Shown here: positions 9,374 to 18,724 of the stretch, piece by piece
Layout of the letters: each line of letters opens with the position of its first letter
Numbering within the stretch: position 1 is the first letter of the stretch
Source of the DNA: Bdellovibrionaceae bacterium UBA6502
GTDB lineage: Bacteria > Bdellovibrionota > Bdellovibrionia > Bdellovibrionales > UBA840
Assembly (NCBI GenBank): GCA_002436415.1
Contig: DJMA01000029.1
Coordinates: 124,001-188,000 of the forward strand
Reading direction: 5' to 3'
DNA: 64,000 bases
Translations under genes and position numbers: made by a program
Notes under the pieces: model-generated
Told to the model about the DNA's origin: nothing
Seen by the model: the letters and a program-made list of their open reading frames with translations, nothing else
Databases searched by the model: none

Positions 9374-11096
9374 TTGCTGTCAACTCCATGGCTTTTTGGT
9401 ACATCCACATGGCTTTGGTTTGCAGCTGGTTGCGAAGATAGGCATCTCCTAAGTGCTCAGCAATGATCGCCTCTTCAGGTTTTAAAGAGTGAGCATGCTC
9501 CAGCTGTTTAACTGCGTCGCCATATCTACCCTTTTTATACAAAACCCATCCAAGCGTGTCAGCAATATATGCGTCATCTGGCCTAATATCTCTTGCTCTT
9601 TCAGCAAGTTCTAAGGCTTTTTCTAAGTTTTCATTCATCTCAGCAAATGTGTAAGCAAGATAATTCAAAGCTTGAACGTGCTCGGAATCAATCTTCAATA
9701 CCTTTTGCATGCTAACTATCGTTTTTTCTTTATTGCCAGTTTTATCGTGCAATGAACCTAGAAAAAAGTGGATTTGAGGGTTTTCAGGAAACCTCGGTGC
9801 CGCTTTTTCTAAAACAGCCAAAGCCTTCTTCCACTGACGCTTATCATCTAATAAGGACACATATAAGGTATAAAACTGCGCTACATCTTCACGAATCTTC
9901 AAAGACGCCTCAAGCCAGCTCACAGCCTCGGTGTATTTACCTTGTACTTTGTAGAGATAAACTCCATGTACCACCGCTTCTACATAAAACCCACTCGCAG
10001 CAGGAATCTGTTTAAACTGGTGAATGGCGTTGTTATAGTCTTTCATTTCTTCATAAACAGCTGCTAAGTAAAAACGAATCTTATCCGACTCAGGAACCTC
10101 TCTAAGAACTTCCTGTAATTTAACAGATGCTTCTCTAAATTTCTTTTGCTCAATTAGTAATAGAGCAATTTTAACTTTCACACCGATAGAATCAGCAGAA
10201 GCTCTTTCTAAAATTTGAAACTGCCTTAATGCTTCATCGTAACGTTCTTGCTCCATAAATATGCGACCTAATACTTCGGCCACTTTCTCATCCGCACCAA
10301 ATCTGTCCTGAAAGGACTGATACAAGCTGATGGCTTTTTCTGTCTCGCCTTGGCGATCATAGATTTTCCCTAAAGCTGTAATAGAATCTACAAAACTTGG
10401 CTTAATCTCCAAAGATTTCTCAAAAGCCTTCTTCGCAGAGCTAACCTTCTTATCGTCTAAATGAATTCGACCAATGTAATAATAAGCCAAATGCCCTACT
10501 TCACTGCCTTTGCGTGAAGCAATGTGCTTGAAGTGTCGAATGGCTTTGGAGTTTTCACCCTGTTCTACGTAAATAGCTCCAACGTATAGAGCGGCTTCTT
10601 CGTTGTTTATTTCATAGGCCAATACTTTTTGGTATTCTTCCTCAGCGCGATCAAACATACGAAGGCTTGAGTACAAACCACCTAAAAGAATGTGTGCTTC
10701 GGTTAACTGTGGCTGATATTGAATCGCAAGTTCAGCTTGCTCAATCGCTTCACTAACGAAACCCTTTTTAAGGTATTCACTAGCCAAACGATATCTCACC
10801 TGAGGCGATTCTGGATCATAAACCAACACTAGACGAAACTCTTCAATGGCTTCGTTTACTTTTCCATTTAAAGAATGGGCCTCTCCCATTGTGAAATGAT
10901 AATCTGCTTTGCTTCTCAAGCTTACGTTATCGATTAATGCACTATCGGCTTGCAGAGGTGGTGACATAGATGCTGGTGCTCGTTGATCGAATACTTTCAT
11001 GTTTAGCGGGGCTTCGTCTTGCTTTGGTCCTATGGAGCTACAAGCCACCATCGAAACCATCCCAATCAAAAGCAATAATCTTGAAATTACCAACAA
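9258..11096 (-). CDS. TPR-repeat lipoprotein
   Basis: A 612-residue lipoprotein (lipobox SMVAC, acylated Cys19) followed by an almost continuous array of about 14 tetratricopeptide repeats from residue 60 to 590. Clear units include NEEAALYVGAIYVEQGENSK and DAYIADTLGWVLYKKGRYGD. TPR lipoproteins scaffold protein complexes in the periplasm or outer membrane. Here the following overlapping LolB-like lipoprotein suggests a role in envelope biogenesis (inferred). The start is TTG. Tandem TTG codons sit at 11096 and 11093, and the AAGGGGG ribosome-binding site is better spaced for the second. There is no ATG near the signal peptide start. Confidence 0.9.
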   Translation of the reverse strand: MLVISRLLLLIGMVSMVACSSIGPKQDEAPLNMKVFDQRAPASMSPPLQADSALIDNVSLRSKADYHFTMGEAHSLNGKVNEAIEEFRLVLVYDPESPQVRYRLASEYLKKGFVSEAIEQAELAIQYQPQLTEAHILLGGLYSSLRMFDRAEEEYQKVLAYEINNEEAALYVGAIYVEQGENSKAIRHFKHIASRKGSEVGHLAYYYIGRIHLDDKKVSSAKKAFEKSLEIKPSFVDSITALGKIYDRQGETEKAISLYQSFQDRFGADEKVAEVLGRIFMEQERYDEALRQFQILERASADSIGVKVKIALLLIEQKKFREASVKLQEVLREVPESDKIRFYLAAVYEEMKDYNNAIHQFKQIPAASGFYVEAVVHGVYLYKVQGKYTEAVSWLEASLKIREDVAQFYTLYVSLLDDKRQWKKALAVLEKAAPRFPENPQIHFFLGSLHDKTGNKEKTIVSMQKVLKIDSEHVQALNYLAYTFAEMNENLEKALELAERARDIRPDDAYIADTLGWVLYKKGRYGDAVKQLEHAHSLKPEEAIIAEHLGDAYLRNQLQTKAMWMYQKAMELTANDQEKRKIGEKILNLEKATMEAQAITEPQPQRSVSSEK

Positions 11097-11346
11097 ATCC
11101 CCCTTGGAGTTCTTTGCTTACTCATCGGAGATTGCTGTAATAATCTTGATTTAATGCAGCCTAAGAAAGTTGATTTCGGACCTAGGTGGAGGCTCATTTC
11201 GCTATTATTAACATTTCGCTCAAATCTTTATTTTTGCAAAATAATATTTATTGTAGATATTTTGGACGAAAGTTATGCCACCTAAAGGCCTAGCCCCTGC
11301 TTTGGAAAAACCGCCATTAACTAAAGCCTAAAACGGAATCCTGAAA

Positions 11347-11838
11347 TTAATAAATTGCTTTTAAATGACCAAGATCATCAAGACTAAAACTCACCTGGTC
11401 GCCATTCATGATTAGGTCTGAGTCGGGAGTGTCTTGAACACCATTTGGTCCTTTTGACCAAACAATAATATGGGTTGGTAAGCCATAAGCATCTCGCAAT
11501 ACTTTGTAGCTATAGCTTTGTCCCCAGGGGTCTGTTCCGGCTAATCCTTCCCATTTATTTGCACTATGAATACGCACAGATGCAGGTTCTCGATTGCCTT
11601 CTTTTGTAGAAATTCCTGTATTACCAACAAGTTGTTTTGTCAGTTTTTCACTCAATTCCATGACCTCAGAGTTCGCTTTTGAAAGCTCATTGGTTTTCTC
11701 TGCCTTAAAAAGAATGGGTAAGGATATAGCACCAACGATAAACACAGCTAAGATAGTTGTGAACAAATCAAATAGGCTAAAGCCTTGTTTTAACTTGTTT
11801 TTTACGGAATTACCTAGACTTTCGCTGGACTCTATCAT
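11347..11838 (-). CDS. GspG-like type II secretion pseudopilin (orphan)
   Basis: A 163-residue prepilin-like protein. The type III signal is KQGFSLFDL, with predicted cleavage after Gly19 and methylation of Phe20. The residue at mature position 5 is Asp24 rather than the usual Glu. A hydrophobic helix (TTILAVFIVGAISLPILF) follows. The C-terminal part, TDPWGQSYSYKVL and WSKGPNGVQDTPDSDL, matches the GspG calcium-loop layout (DPWGxPYxY and the GxDG-like acidic end). No other type II secretion or type IV pilus gene lies nearby, so it is an orphan pseudopilin that must use a peptidase and platform encoded elsewhere. Confidence 0.8.
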   Translation of the reverse strand: MIESSESLGNSVKNKLKQGFSLFDLFTTILAVFIVGAISLPILFKAEKTNELSKANSEVMELSEKLTKQLVGNTGISTKEGNREPASVRIHSANKWEGLAGTDPWGQSYSYKVLRDAYGLPTHIIVWSKGPNGVQDTPDSDLIMNGDQVSFSLDDLGHLKAIY

Positions 11839-12086
11839 GCCTAAACTTTCGGCGCGTTTTACTGATAACTTTACTAAGAAACTAACCTTTTTATGTTTTT
11901 ATCAAGTCTATATTGAGATTGAGACATAGCCCGGCGCGCAATGCTACTAAGCTAAGCTAATTTGCTTTCTTGACAAGATGTGGCGGCGGTAATACTGTCC
12001 GTCATGTCGGCTTGCAGCACTCCATTGGGGGGTCCGTGGGCTAAACTGAACTTGGGGTTCTTAACGTAATCAAGGGGAGGTATCAG

Positions 12087-12632
12087 TTGAATACGCTTAA
12101 CCCAGCAAACAGTCCCATAGCTTCTTCTTCAAAGGCCAGCAGCAAAGTAAAAATCATCAAGAGATACCAGAATAGAAAGCTATATGACACACAACAAAGC
12201 TGCTATGTCACATTAGATGACATTGCAAAAATGATTCGCGCAAGCGAAGAAGTAATGGTTATTGATAACAAAACCAAAAGAGACATTACTGCAGCAACTT
12301 TAACTCAAATCATTTTTGAATCTGAGAAAAAAGCTGGTGCTTATGCTCCGTTGGCGACTCTTAGAGACATTATCCAAAACCAAGATGGTAGCATGTCTGC
12401 TTACTTGGCTAAATTGGGTGCATTCGATGCTTCTGAGAAGATCAAACCAGCAGAAACACCTGCCATTGAGCAAGTATCTGCTGATCAAAGCAAAGCTTCA
12501 TATGATGATCTAAAAGCTGGTCTTGACCAAAGAATTAGCAACGCAAGTGCAAGCACTGGTGTTGATTCTTACACAGACAGCGATGACTTTACACCTGAGT
12601 TACCTAATTCGAATAAAACTTTTGGATTATAA
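12087..12632 (+). CDS. PHA-synthesis-regulator DNA-binding domain protein (PhaR-like)
   Basis: A 181-residue protein with the PHB/PHA accumulation regulator DNA-binding domain at residues 22-85, with the diagnostic KRYQNRKLYDT (25-35) followed by CYVTLDDIAKMI and a KTKRDITAATLTQIIFE segment. PhaR proteins sense polyhydroxyalkanoate granules and repress phasin genes. Here no phaC, phaP or other PHA gene is close, and the C-terminal half is a short Ser/Asp-rich tail. The start is TTG at 12087, set by a near-perfect AAGGGGAGG ribosome-binding site at 12072-12080. There is no ATG upstream of the conserved domain. A terminator follows. Confidence 0.88.
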   Translation: MNTLNPANSPIASSSKASSKVKIIKRYQNRKLYDTQQSCYVTLDDIAKMIRASEEVMVIDNKTKRDITAATLTQIIFESEKKAGAYAPLATLRDIIQNQDGSMSAYLAKLGAFDASEKIKPAETPAIEQVSADQSKASYDDLKAGLDQRISNASASTGVDSYTDSDDFTPELPNSNKTFGL

Positions 12633-12662
12633 TTCTATATAGGGGTATGGAAATCTAAATCA

Positions 12663-12693
12663 AAAAAGCCTTGGTAGTTACCAGGGCTTTTTG
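12663..12693 (+). terminator. Rho-independent terminator
   Basis: A hairpin formed by AAAAGCCTTGGTA and TACCAGGGCTTTT (13 bp with one mismatched or wobble position) ends in a T-rich tract at 12688-12699. It lies 30 bases after the PhaR-like gene. Confidence 0.85.
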
Positions 12694-12736
12694 TTTTTTA
12701 AAGACAATTAATGAAAAACCTTAGTCCAAACGAGCA

Positions 12737-13117
12737 TTAAAATAAGATTTCAAAGTCTGTTTTAATAAAATGAAGCTGTTTCGCTGTGTTGTAACGATCT
12801 GGTTTTTCCACACAAAGCGCCTTAATAAGCTCCCCATCTAAATAGATCTCTTTAAATTCCAGTACACGAGCTAGATTCTTTTTAGAGTTTTCGTAACATT
12901 TTAAACCAGCCTCAACACTTAAACCCACTTCCTGCTGCAGGCCTTCTACTTCCTTACAAAGTCGATCACCATCAAACTTCTTACTGTATTGAGCTAAATT
13001 AATAACATATTCCATTTTTTCCACAGCCAGACGTCCGTGGCTCTCCATTTCTGCACAAGAATTTGCTGATGCATCAAAACTAAATGAACTAAGGATTAGT
13101 AAAACTAAAAACTTCAT
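12737..13117 (-). CDS. Small exported Cys-containing protein
   Basis: A 126-residue product with a clear signal peptide (MKFLVLLILSSFSFDASANS). The mature part has four Cys residues (NSCAEM, RLCKEV, LKCYEN, ALCVEK) and is otherwise helical and charged, compatible with two disulphides in a small periplasmic protein. I do not recognise the family. It sits alone between the PhaR terminator and the lipoprotein gene cluster. Confidence 0.65.
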   Translation of the reverse strand: MKFLVLLILSSFSFDASANSCAEMESHGRLAVEKMEYVINLAQYSKKFDGDRLCKEVEGLQQEVGLSVEAGLKCYENSKKNLARVLEFKEIYLDGELIKALCVEKPDRYNTAKQLHFIKTDFEILF

Positions 13118-13219
13118 ACTTCCCTCCCCTGAAAATATGCACTATGAGCATCAATAATCTTAGGCCATGTCATGCACTTGGAAAAGAAAAACTTAGTCTA
13201 TGCGGGATGCAATAAAATC

Positions 13220-14518
13220 TTAGTCTTGATCAGAATTCTTAACTTCAGACTCTTGGTTTATTTTTGCTTCAATTTCTTTCGCCGGTTTTGGGTAAATCAA
13301 ATGAGAGTCCTTACTAAGAACCACCTGCAACTTTTTGTTTTCAAGTTTTTTAGAAATGGCAAAATCCAAGCTTAAGGACTCATCTTGATTTTTTTCGTCC
13401 TGCTCCAAAGCCTTATCTTTTAGGTTTTTTCTGCGCAGCTCGATGAGTTTAGGTAGCATACTCCATTGTCGCAAATCTGCCTGATCGGTTACATCCATAA
13501 TTACCATTGCTAAAAAGGCTGCGCCTTGATCATCCTTTTTAATTTTCTGACGAATCTGATCTTTAGCTACTCTAGCGGCAATTCTTTTTGCCAAAAGTTT
13601 TCCGAACTGTTCGTTGAAAGCATCGATTGCCAGCTTATCAATGTCTAAAATTGTAGATCCTTGCAATGACTTCTTCGTAATTTCACGGGAGTAAGTGTAG
13701 CTGCGCAAGGAGTTTCTAGGAACCAAGCTCGGTAGTCTCGGCCAAGCTGGGTTGGGAACTTTCACCGGCCCCATGCCTTGATAACTTATGATTAACAGTT
13801 CATTTTGCTCTTTTCTTTGCTTTGCCATTTTGTGGGTGTATTTATTGATTCCAAATTGCTTTTTCCATTTTCTATGTTTTTCCCAACGCTGAGATACAAA
13901 GGAGCAAAATACCAAGTCTTCTTCTATCCCTGGAAAACTAGGCTTTAGATCATAAAATTTCTCATACTCAATACAAGCATCATCCCAAGCCTTTTGTTTT
14001 TCCCACAATACAGCCGCGAGGTAATGAGCCAGAGGGTTGGCACTATAATCTCTGCCCGCTTGGCTTCGATAAGCATTTAATTTGTCATTGAGTCTTCTGA
14101 TCTCGACCAAAGCTGCTTCATCATTATCAAGAGCCATGAAATTGATCGCCTTAAAAATATTGATCAGAATTTTTTCATAGTCGTCACCTTTATAAGCGAC
14201 CATACTCTCAGAGAAAATCAAAGAATTCGCTTCATCAGACAAGGAGATATAATCTTTTACATCTGTGAGATCTTCCACTAAATGAAAAGCTCGATTACTT
14301 TCTTCAAAATCACCAGCATAATGTTGAAGTAGAGCATAATCTAACAGATAAGCCACTTGATCCAAGCCTTCTTGAAAGGCGGGCTCTTTAATTAAAAAAG
14401 AGGCGGCTTCAAAGTTGCCACCTCTCATTTCTTCTACCGATTTTTGAACTCGCATCTGATAGGTAGAGCAAGCCGAAAGATTTAGTAATAGTACTAATAA
14501 GTATAATGAGTTTCCCAT
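13220..14518 (-). CDS. COG3014-like lipoprotein of the LpoB locus
   Basis: A 432-residue lipoprotein (MGNSLYLLVLLLNLSAC, acylated Cys17). Its N-terminal half is helical and TPR-like (EEMRGGNFEAASFLI, NPLAHYLAAVLWEKQKAWDD), matching the COG3014 family of uncharacterised lipoproteins that sit next to LpoB in several proteobacteria. The C-terminal half is basic and ends in a Lys/Glu-rich tail. The gene follows lpoB by 10 bases and is almost certainly co-transcribed with it. A role in controlling peptidoglycan synthases is inferred from the neighbour only. Confidence 0.78.
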   Translation of the reverse strand: MGNSLYLLVLLLNLSACSTYQMRVQKSVEEMRGGNFEAASFLIKEPAFQEGLDQVAYLLDYALLQHYAGDFEESNRAFHLVEDLTDVKDYISLSDEANSLIFSESMVAYKGDDYEKILINIFKAINFMALDNDEAALVEIRRLNDKLNAYRSQAGRDYSANPLAHYLAAVLWEKQKAWDDACIEYEKFYDLKPSFPGIEEDLVFCSFVSQRWEKHRKWKKQFGINKYTHKMAKQRKEQNELLIISYQGMGPVKVPNPAWPRLPSLVPRNSLRSYTYSREITKKSLQGSTILDIDKLAIDAFNEQFGKLLAKRIAARVAKDQIRQKIKKDDQGAAFLAMVIMDVTDQADLRQWSMLPKLIELRRKNLKDKALEQDEKNQDESLSLDFAISKKLENKKLQVVLSKDSHLIYPKPAKEIEAKINQESEVKNSDQD

Positions 14519-14528
14519 TAACTTAAAA

Positions 14529-15113
14529 TTACCAACCTACACTTTGCTTTTCAAATCGTTTACGAAGTTGTTTTTGTCCACCCCAAACAATCAGTCCCGA
14601 TTTAAGGTTGGTCAGATTTAAAGTTACTTTATAGTAAACAGATTTATCAGAACCAATTTGCTGAACGATAGAGTCTAAACGTCCATTAAGAATTAAATCA
14701 GCTCCGGTTTGATTTCCTTTTTCTTTCGCTGTCTCTGCGGAAGCATTGTCTTTCTGATATTCATACTCATCAGCAATGTCTCCTCTGGCCTCTTTATCTA
14801 CAAATTGAACCTTACCTGAGTTAATTAGTTCGATCTTAACCATATCCATGATGGATTGAGTGTCGATATGTTCACTAGTTTTATTTTGCAATCTAGTTAC
14901 CAATACTACTGGTGGTTTTGGTGCCGCAGACACACTTCTATGCTGAACCATAGACTCTACTAAAGACTTCACAACCTTTTGCATGTCAGTCTCTGACCAA
15001 CGGTCATTCATATTGTTTTCTTGATTTACATTTTCATACTGCCCTTTTTGGAACGCCTTTGGAGCACAAGAAACCAAAAGAAATGGCAATAAAACGAGAA
15101 GAGATTTTTTCAT
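14529..15113 (-). CDS. lpoB: Penicillin-binding protein activator LpoB
   Basis: A 194-residue outer-membrane lipoprotein (MKKSLLVLLPFLLVSC, Cys16). The fold-defining segments are PPVVLVTRLQNKTSEHIDT, a short helix (SIMDMVKIELINSGKVQFVD), and a C-terminal strand pair ending NLTNLKSGLIVWGGQKQLRK. This is the LpoB layout, in which the lipoprotein reaches through the periplasm to stimulate a class A penicillin-binding protein. A class A PBP is encoded in this window at 34993. LpoB classically activates PBP1B, so the true partner is not certain. It is followed by a COG3014-like lipoprotein in the same operon. Confidence 0.88.
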   Translation of the reverse strand: MKKSLLVLLPFLLVSCAPKAFQKGQYENVNQENNMNDRWSETDMQKVVKSLVESMVQHRSVSAAPKPPVVLVTRLQNKTSEHIDTQSIMDMVKIELINSGKVQFVDKEARGDIADEYEYQKDNASAETAKEKGNQTGADLILNGRLDSIVQQIGSDKSVYYKVTLNLTNLKSGLIVWGGQKQLRKRFEKQSVGW

Positions 15114-15234
15114 TGAAGCCTCCTAAAAATCACCTAGATATTGTATCTAAGTAATTAAGAGGGTCAACGAAATCCATTTTATACACGCTAAAGATTGAGC
15201 TAGTTTGATCAAAAAAAGACTTTCTTCTAGGTAG

Positions 15235-15684
15235 TTATTCACCATCACCGTATACGAATTCGTAATCCACACCACTTTCTTTAAGATTCTTCTCAAGGTA
15301 TTTGTAATAGGCCCTTTTCATTTGCTCTATTTTTTGTTCTTCCTCATATTTGGCTTTTGCACTAGCGCTAACCTCGTCGATTGGGCTTTCCACATAAATG
15401 TCGTTGGAGTTGCCATCCACAGAGTAAGACTGTTCTTGTAAGCCCATGCTTCCCAAATCTTCTTGGCCGTTATTGAATTGTAGATTTTCAATCTCAGAGC
15501 GCATCATGATATTGTCATTTTGCATTTGGTTTACTTTGTTTAAATGATAGCGTTTGGTTTCAATCTCAACCATATGTTGATTCACTCGCTGATCTGCCCA
15601 TTGACCGCGATCCTCTGCTTGAGCAGCGATAGCCATAACACTAACGAATAAAATTGCGATTATTTTTTCCCCATAATTTTTCAT
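15235..15684 (-). CDS. Small exported protein, coiled-coil-like
   Basis: A 149-residue product with a signal peptide (KIIAILFVSVMAIAAQA). The mature part has long charged helices (VNQHMVEIETKRYHLNKVNQ) and an acidic middle, with no Cys and no recognised domain. It lies 121 bases upstream of lpoB in the same orientation and may be part of that locus. Confidence 0.6.
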   Translation of the reverse strand: MKNYGEKIIAILFVSVMAIAAQAEDRGQWADQRVNQHMVEIETKRYHLNKVNQMQNDNIMMRSEIENLQFNNGQEDLGSMGLQEQSYSVDGNSNDIYVESPIDEVSASAKAKYEEEQKIEQMKRAYYKYLEKNLKESGVDYEFVYGDGE

Positions 15685-15863
15685 ACACTTTTCAATTGCA
15701 AAGCATGGGCCAACAAAAGCAAGCGATATGATGTATAAATATCTGTTTTTACTGAGGTTTTTATTGTTTCAAAGTGAAATGCTGTATAATCAATATACGA
15801 TTTTAAAGAGTTTAACTCTGTCTCATTTTGAGTTAGCTCCAAACCCAAAAGCTTGGCTTACTG

Positions 15864-17693
15864 CTACAACTGAAAATGAAAGCTAGTGACTCTTTCTCTA
15901 GATCTTTTTGGAAAACTCAATAGCCACGATAAATCCTTGGCACAGATCTCAATCATCTTTAAAAGCTGTTTGCCTTCAAAGTCTTGGTCTGACAACTCAA
16001 AATTAATTGGCATTTCAAATTGAAATTCTAAAATCTGCAACTCGTTGAAGCTCTTATCTTTTGCCTGTTTTAACTCTATCAATAATTGGTTTCCATCACG
16101 ACATTTCTTCGAAGCAAAGAAACATACCGACATCAACAATAGTAAAAAAGATTGATTTGCGTCTTTTAGATTTAACTGTTCCAAATTGCCTGTGCTGATT
16201 TTGATATGAGGAAAGAGTTTGTTCATTATTCTTATGGTATGTAGGCTTATCTGAAATGCAGACTCCATACCGGCTTTTTCTTTTGAATCCATAAACCATA
16301 AAAGCTCAATGAGGCTTTCAGAGTTTTTTAAACTCCTAGTAGATAAACTCGAAGCCGTTGAGTTTAAAGAGTTTAATCTTGATAGTAAATCCTCTCTTCT
16401 AATCTCAGCTCTAACTTCAGCCAAGCCCTCAAGCCTTTGCAGACTATTGTTGGTTTGGCTAAACATTTTTTGCGCCTCATTACTAAAGCTTTGCGAGTAA
16501 TTCGCCTCCGTAATCACTTTATCAATCATCCGGCGAAACATTCTTGAGACCAAATAATCGCGAATTAAATAGGAATAATCCGTTTCAAGACTCTTTAGCT
16601 TCTGGCGATTTAAAACATTCTCTAAAACTCGTGCTTCCACATCATGTTTCTGCTCATTGATCTGATCTAACAATAAGTTAAATTTTTGGGTCAAACTACC
16701 AATTTCATCTTTTCTCCCAACCGGAAGAAGGTTTGTATTAGATCCGTCTTGAAATTTTTCAATTCGCTCATCCAAAGAACGAACACTTTCTGATAAACGA
16801 ATGGCTATCCAATACAACAAAGGAGATAGGACTAGAAACAAACCCAATACGATTAAGAAAATTCTCGTATGCAATTTGGCCAAACTTTGGTTCAATCGAT
16901 CCACATCAGTTAGACCATAGAAATTCACATATTCATCGTTAATGCGCAGGCTATCTTCAGTTATGCGGTAACTTATGCCCTGAAAAAATATTTCTTCTTG
17001 CTCAAATTGTCCACCAGTTAAAGCCTGACCCAACTCCATAGGATAAGAGAAAATAAAACTAGGAAGTTCTGTTTTTTGTACCAAAAAGTAAGACTTAAGA
17101 TTATCGCTAATCTTTTGAAAAAACTTTTTGTTAATGCTTAAAGCCACTTCGGAAACGATATTCTTTTCTCCGATTTGTACGTAGCGATAATTTCGAAGTA
17201 AAATCATTTCTCCTAGATCCTCTACCACTAACTTCCTAGTGCTATTTTTGATTTCCTGTAACAAATCAAAATTTAGGTTCTTGGAGGAATCGAGCTTTTT
17301 TGCCACCAGGTCTTGGTCTCGATTTTTTTCAAACAAATACAGAGCCGTTCCACCCATGGAATAAAAATTCATTTGTAGAAAACGAAAGCCTTGAAGTCTG
17401 CTTCTAAGCTCTTCTGCTTGTTGATTAATAATACTAGATTGGACCAAACTACTGCCTAATAGACCTGCTTGGGCATCTTGAATGTATTTAAAAATACTTT
17501 CTATTTCTGTTTTGTAGGCAGATGAACTCTCGACTGCTTTTTGTCTTTTTTCTTCCTCTAATACTTTTTGATAAAAGTAGTTGCTACCAAAGCCCACTAA
17601 GCTCATAAACGCAAAGCTTACAGCCATTAAGGTCCAAAATATTTTAGCCGTGTAACTTTCACGAGGGTCAATGGGTAGGTGTTTCGTTGACAT
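15864..17693 (-). CDS. Membrane HAMP-domain protein without recognisable output domain
   Basis: A 609-residue sensor-like protein. It has a transmembrane helix (about residues 17-37), a large periplasmic domain (about 38-275), a second helix (FLIVLGLFLVLSPLLYWIAI), and a HAMP linker containing LDERIEKFQDG and GRKDEIGSLTQKFN. A long coiled coil follows. The C-terminal 150 residues look helical and might be a decayed histidine-kinase core, but I see no H-box and no G-rich ATP-binding motifs. It overlaps the end of the anti-sigma-like gene by one base and belongs to the mreB operon. The role is unknown; signal relay through protein contact is an inference. Confidence 0.72.
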   Translation of the reverse strand: MSTKHLPIDPRESYTAKIFWTLMAVSFAFMSLVGFGSNYFYQKVLEEEKRQKAVESSSAYKTEIESIFKYIQDAQAGLLGSSLVQSSIINQQAEELRSRLQGFRFLQMNFYSMGGTALYLFEKNRDQDLVAKKLDSSKNLNFDLLQEIKNSTRKLVVEDLGEMILLRNYRYVQIGEKNIVSEVALSINKKFFQKISDNLKSYFLVQKTELPSFIFSYPMELGQALTGGQFEQEEIFFQGISYRITEDSLRINDEYVNFYGLTDVDRLNQSLAKLHTRIFLIVLGLFLVLSPLLYWIAIRLSESVRSLDERIEKFQDGSNTNLLPVGRKDEIGSLTQKFNLLLDQINEQKHDVEARVLENVLNRQKLKSLETDYSYLIRDYLVSRMFRRMIDKVITEANYSQSFSNEAQKMFSQTNNSLQRLEGLAEVRAEIRREDLLSRLNSLNSTASSLSTRSLKNSESLIELLWFMDSKEKAGMESAFQISLHTIRIMNKLFPHIKISTGNLEQLNLKDANQSFLLLLMSVCFFASKKCRDGNQLLIELKQAKDKSFNELQILEFQFEMPINFELSDQDFEGKQLLKMIEICAKDLSWLLSFPKRSRERVTSFHFQL

Positions 17694-18724
17694 TAGTTCG
17701 CCTTTTGTCGAATTTCTACAATGGCACGCATTTTACCTTCTGGAGTTTTCCTCCAGTGATCATAGCGGTTCAAGCGAAACGGAGCGTACTTACTTAAAAT
17801 AGCTTCCATCTCTTCGCGTTTCGACTCATCGATATGGAAATGGAAGTATCGAGAACGGTTTTTCTCCCAACCCATTTTAACCTGACCAGCCTTCTTAGCT
17901 CCATTGGCTTCAAGATAAGTGAGAAACTCATCAGAAACAGCAATTAAATCCTGTACATATATGATCGATCTATATAAGTAGAAATTTTTCTTCGCCGGCT
18001 CTTTTTCTTCTGCTTTTGCAACAGCTGCACTCGAACTAGAATCAGCATTTTTACTTGCAACATTTGCCGCCAGGTTCTTGCTACTAGAGTCACTAGCCTG
18101 TTTCTTTTCTGGTTTTTCTACAGGAGTCTCTTTTTTTTCTGAACTAGCTACTTGCGCGGCTGTCTCTTCAGCTTCCTCGTTGATATCATCAGCAATCACC
18201 TCATCTTCATCTTCAATCCCATGGGTTGTAGCTGGAGATTCAACCGATCCCACTTTGTTTTTATCTGTTAGTAGCAAAGTGGGTTTATCTTTGCTTTCAA
18301 AATCAAATAGCTCTTTTGGTAAATTACTAACTACCAAAAAAACAACGATCGCCAAACTAAGCGCCTCGGTCGTCCTACGAATGAGTTTTAATAACTCCCC
18401 ACGCTCTGACCAAAAATCGCTCCAAATGTTACTTTGAGGAGCTTTTTCTTCGTGGCTTACAACTGGCGACTCAACAAAGTCTTCCACCAGACCCAAATCA
18501 TGCGCTTCCGATAAATAGCTTTGGTAAGCTTCACTTAACTCTATTTTCTTCAGCTCTCCTACATATTGCAGGGCATGCTTGTTTCTATCTAATTTTTTCT
18601 TTAACTCGAGATCTTCATTTAAAAACTCTTGGAATTTTTCTCTACGAGAAGCATCCAGTGCGCCCGTTAAATAATCATAGACTAACTCTTTACAGACAAA
18701 TTTCGTTAAATGAACCTTAGGCAT
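17693..18724 (-). CDS. Anti-sigma-factor-like membrane protein
   Basis: A 343-residue protein whose first 60 residues (KELVYDYLTGALDASRREKF and the following helix) match the helical anti-sigma N-terminal domain but lack the zinc-binding His-Cys motif. One transmembrane helix (LSLAIVVFLVVSNL) follows, then an Ala/Glu/Lys-rich linker (about 185-265) and a C-terminal globular domain in the periplasm. I chose the ATG at 18724, which has GGGGGA 3 bases upstream and overlaps the sigma-like gene by 8 bases. A GTG at 18745 would add seven residues. Adjacent, translationally coupled sigma-like and anti-sigma-like genes support the call, but neither function is proven. Confidence 0.68.
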   Translation of the reverse strand: MPKVHLTKFVCKELVYDYLTGALDASRREKFQEFLNEDLELKKKLDRNKHALQYVGELKKIELSEAYQSYLSEAHDLGLVEDFVESPVVSHEEKAPQSNIWSDFWSERGELLKLIRRTTEALSLAIVVFLVVSNLPKELFDFESKDKPTLLLTDKNKVGSVESPATTHGIEDEDEVIADDINEEAEETAAQVASSEKKETPVEKPEKKQASDSSSKNLAANVASKNADSSSSAAVAKAEEKEPAKKNFYLYRSIIYVQDLIAVSDEFLTYLEANGAKKAGQVKMGWEKNRSRYFHFHIDESKREEMEAILSKYAPFRLNRYDHWRKTPEGKMRAIVEIRQKAN

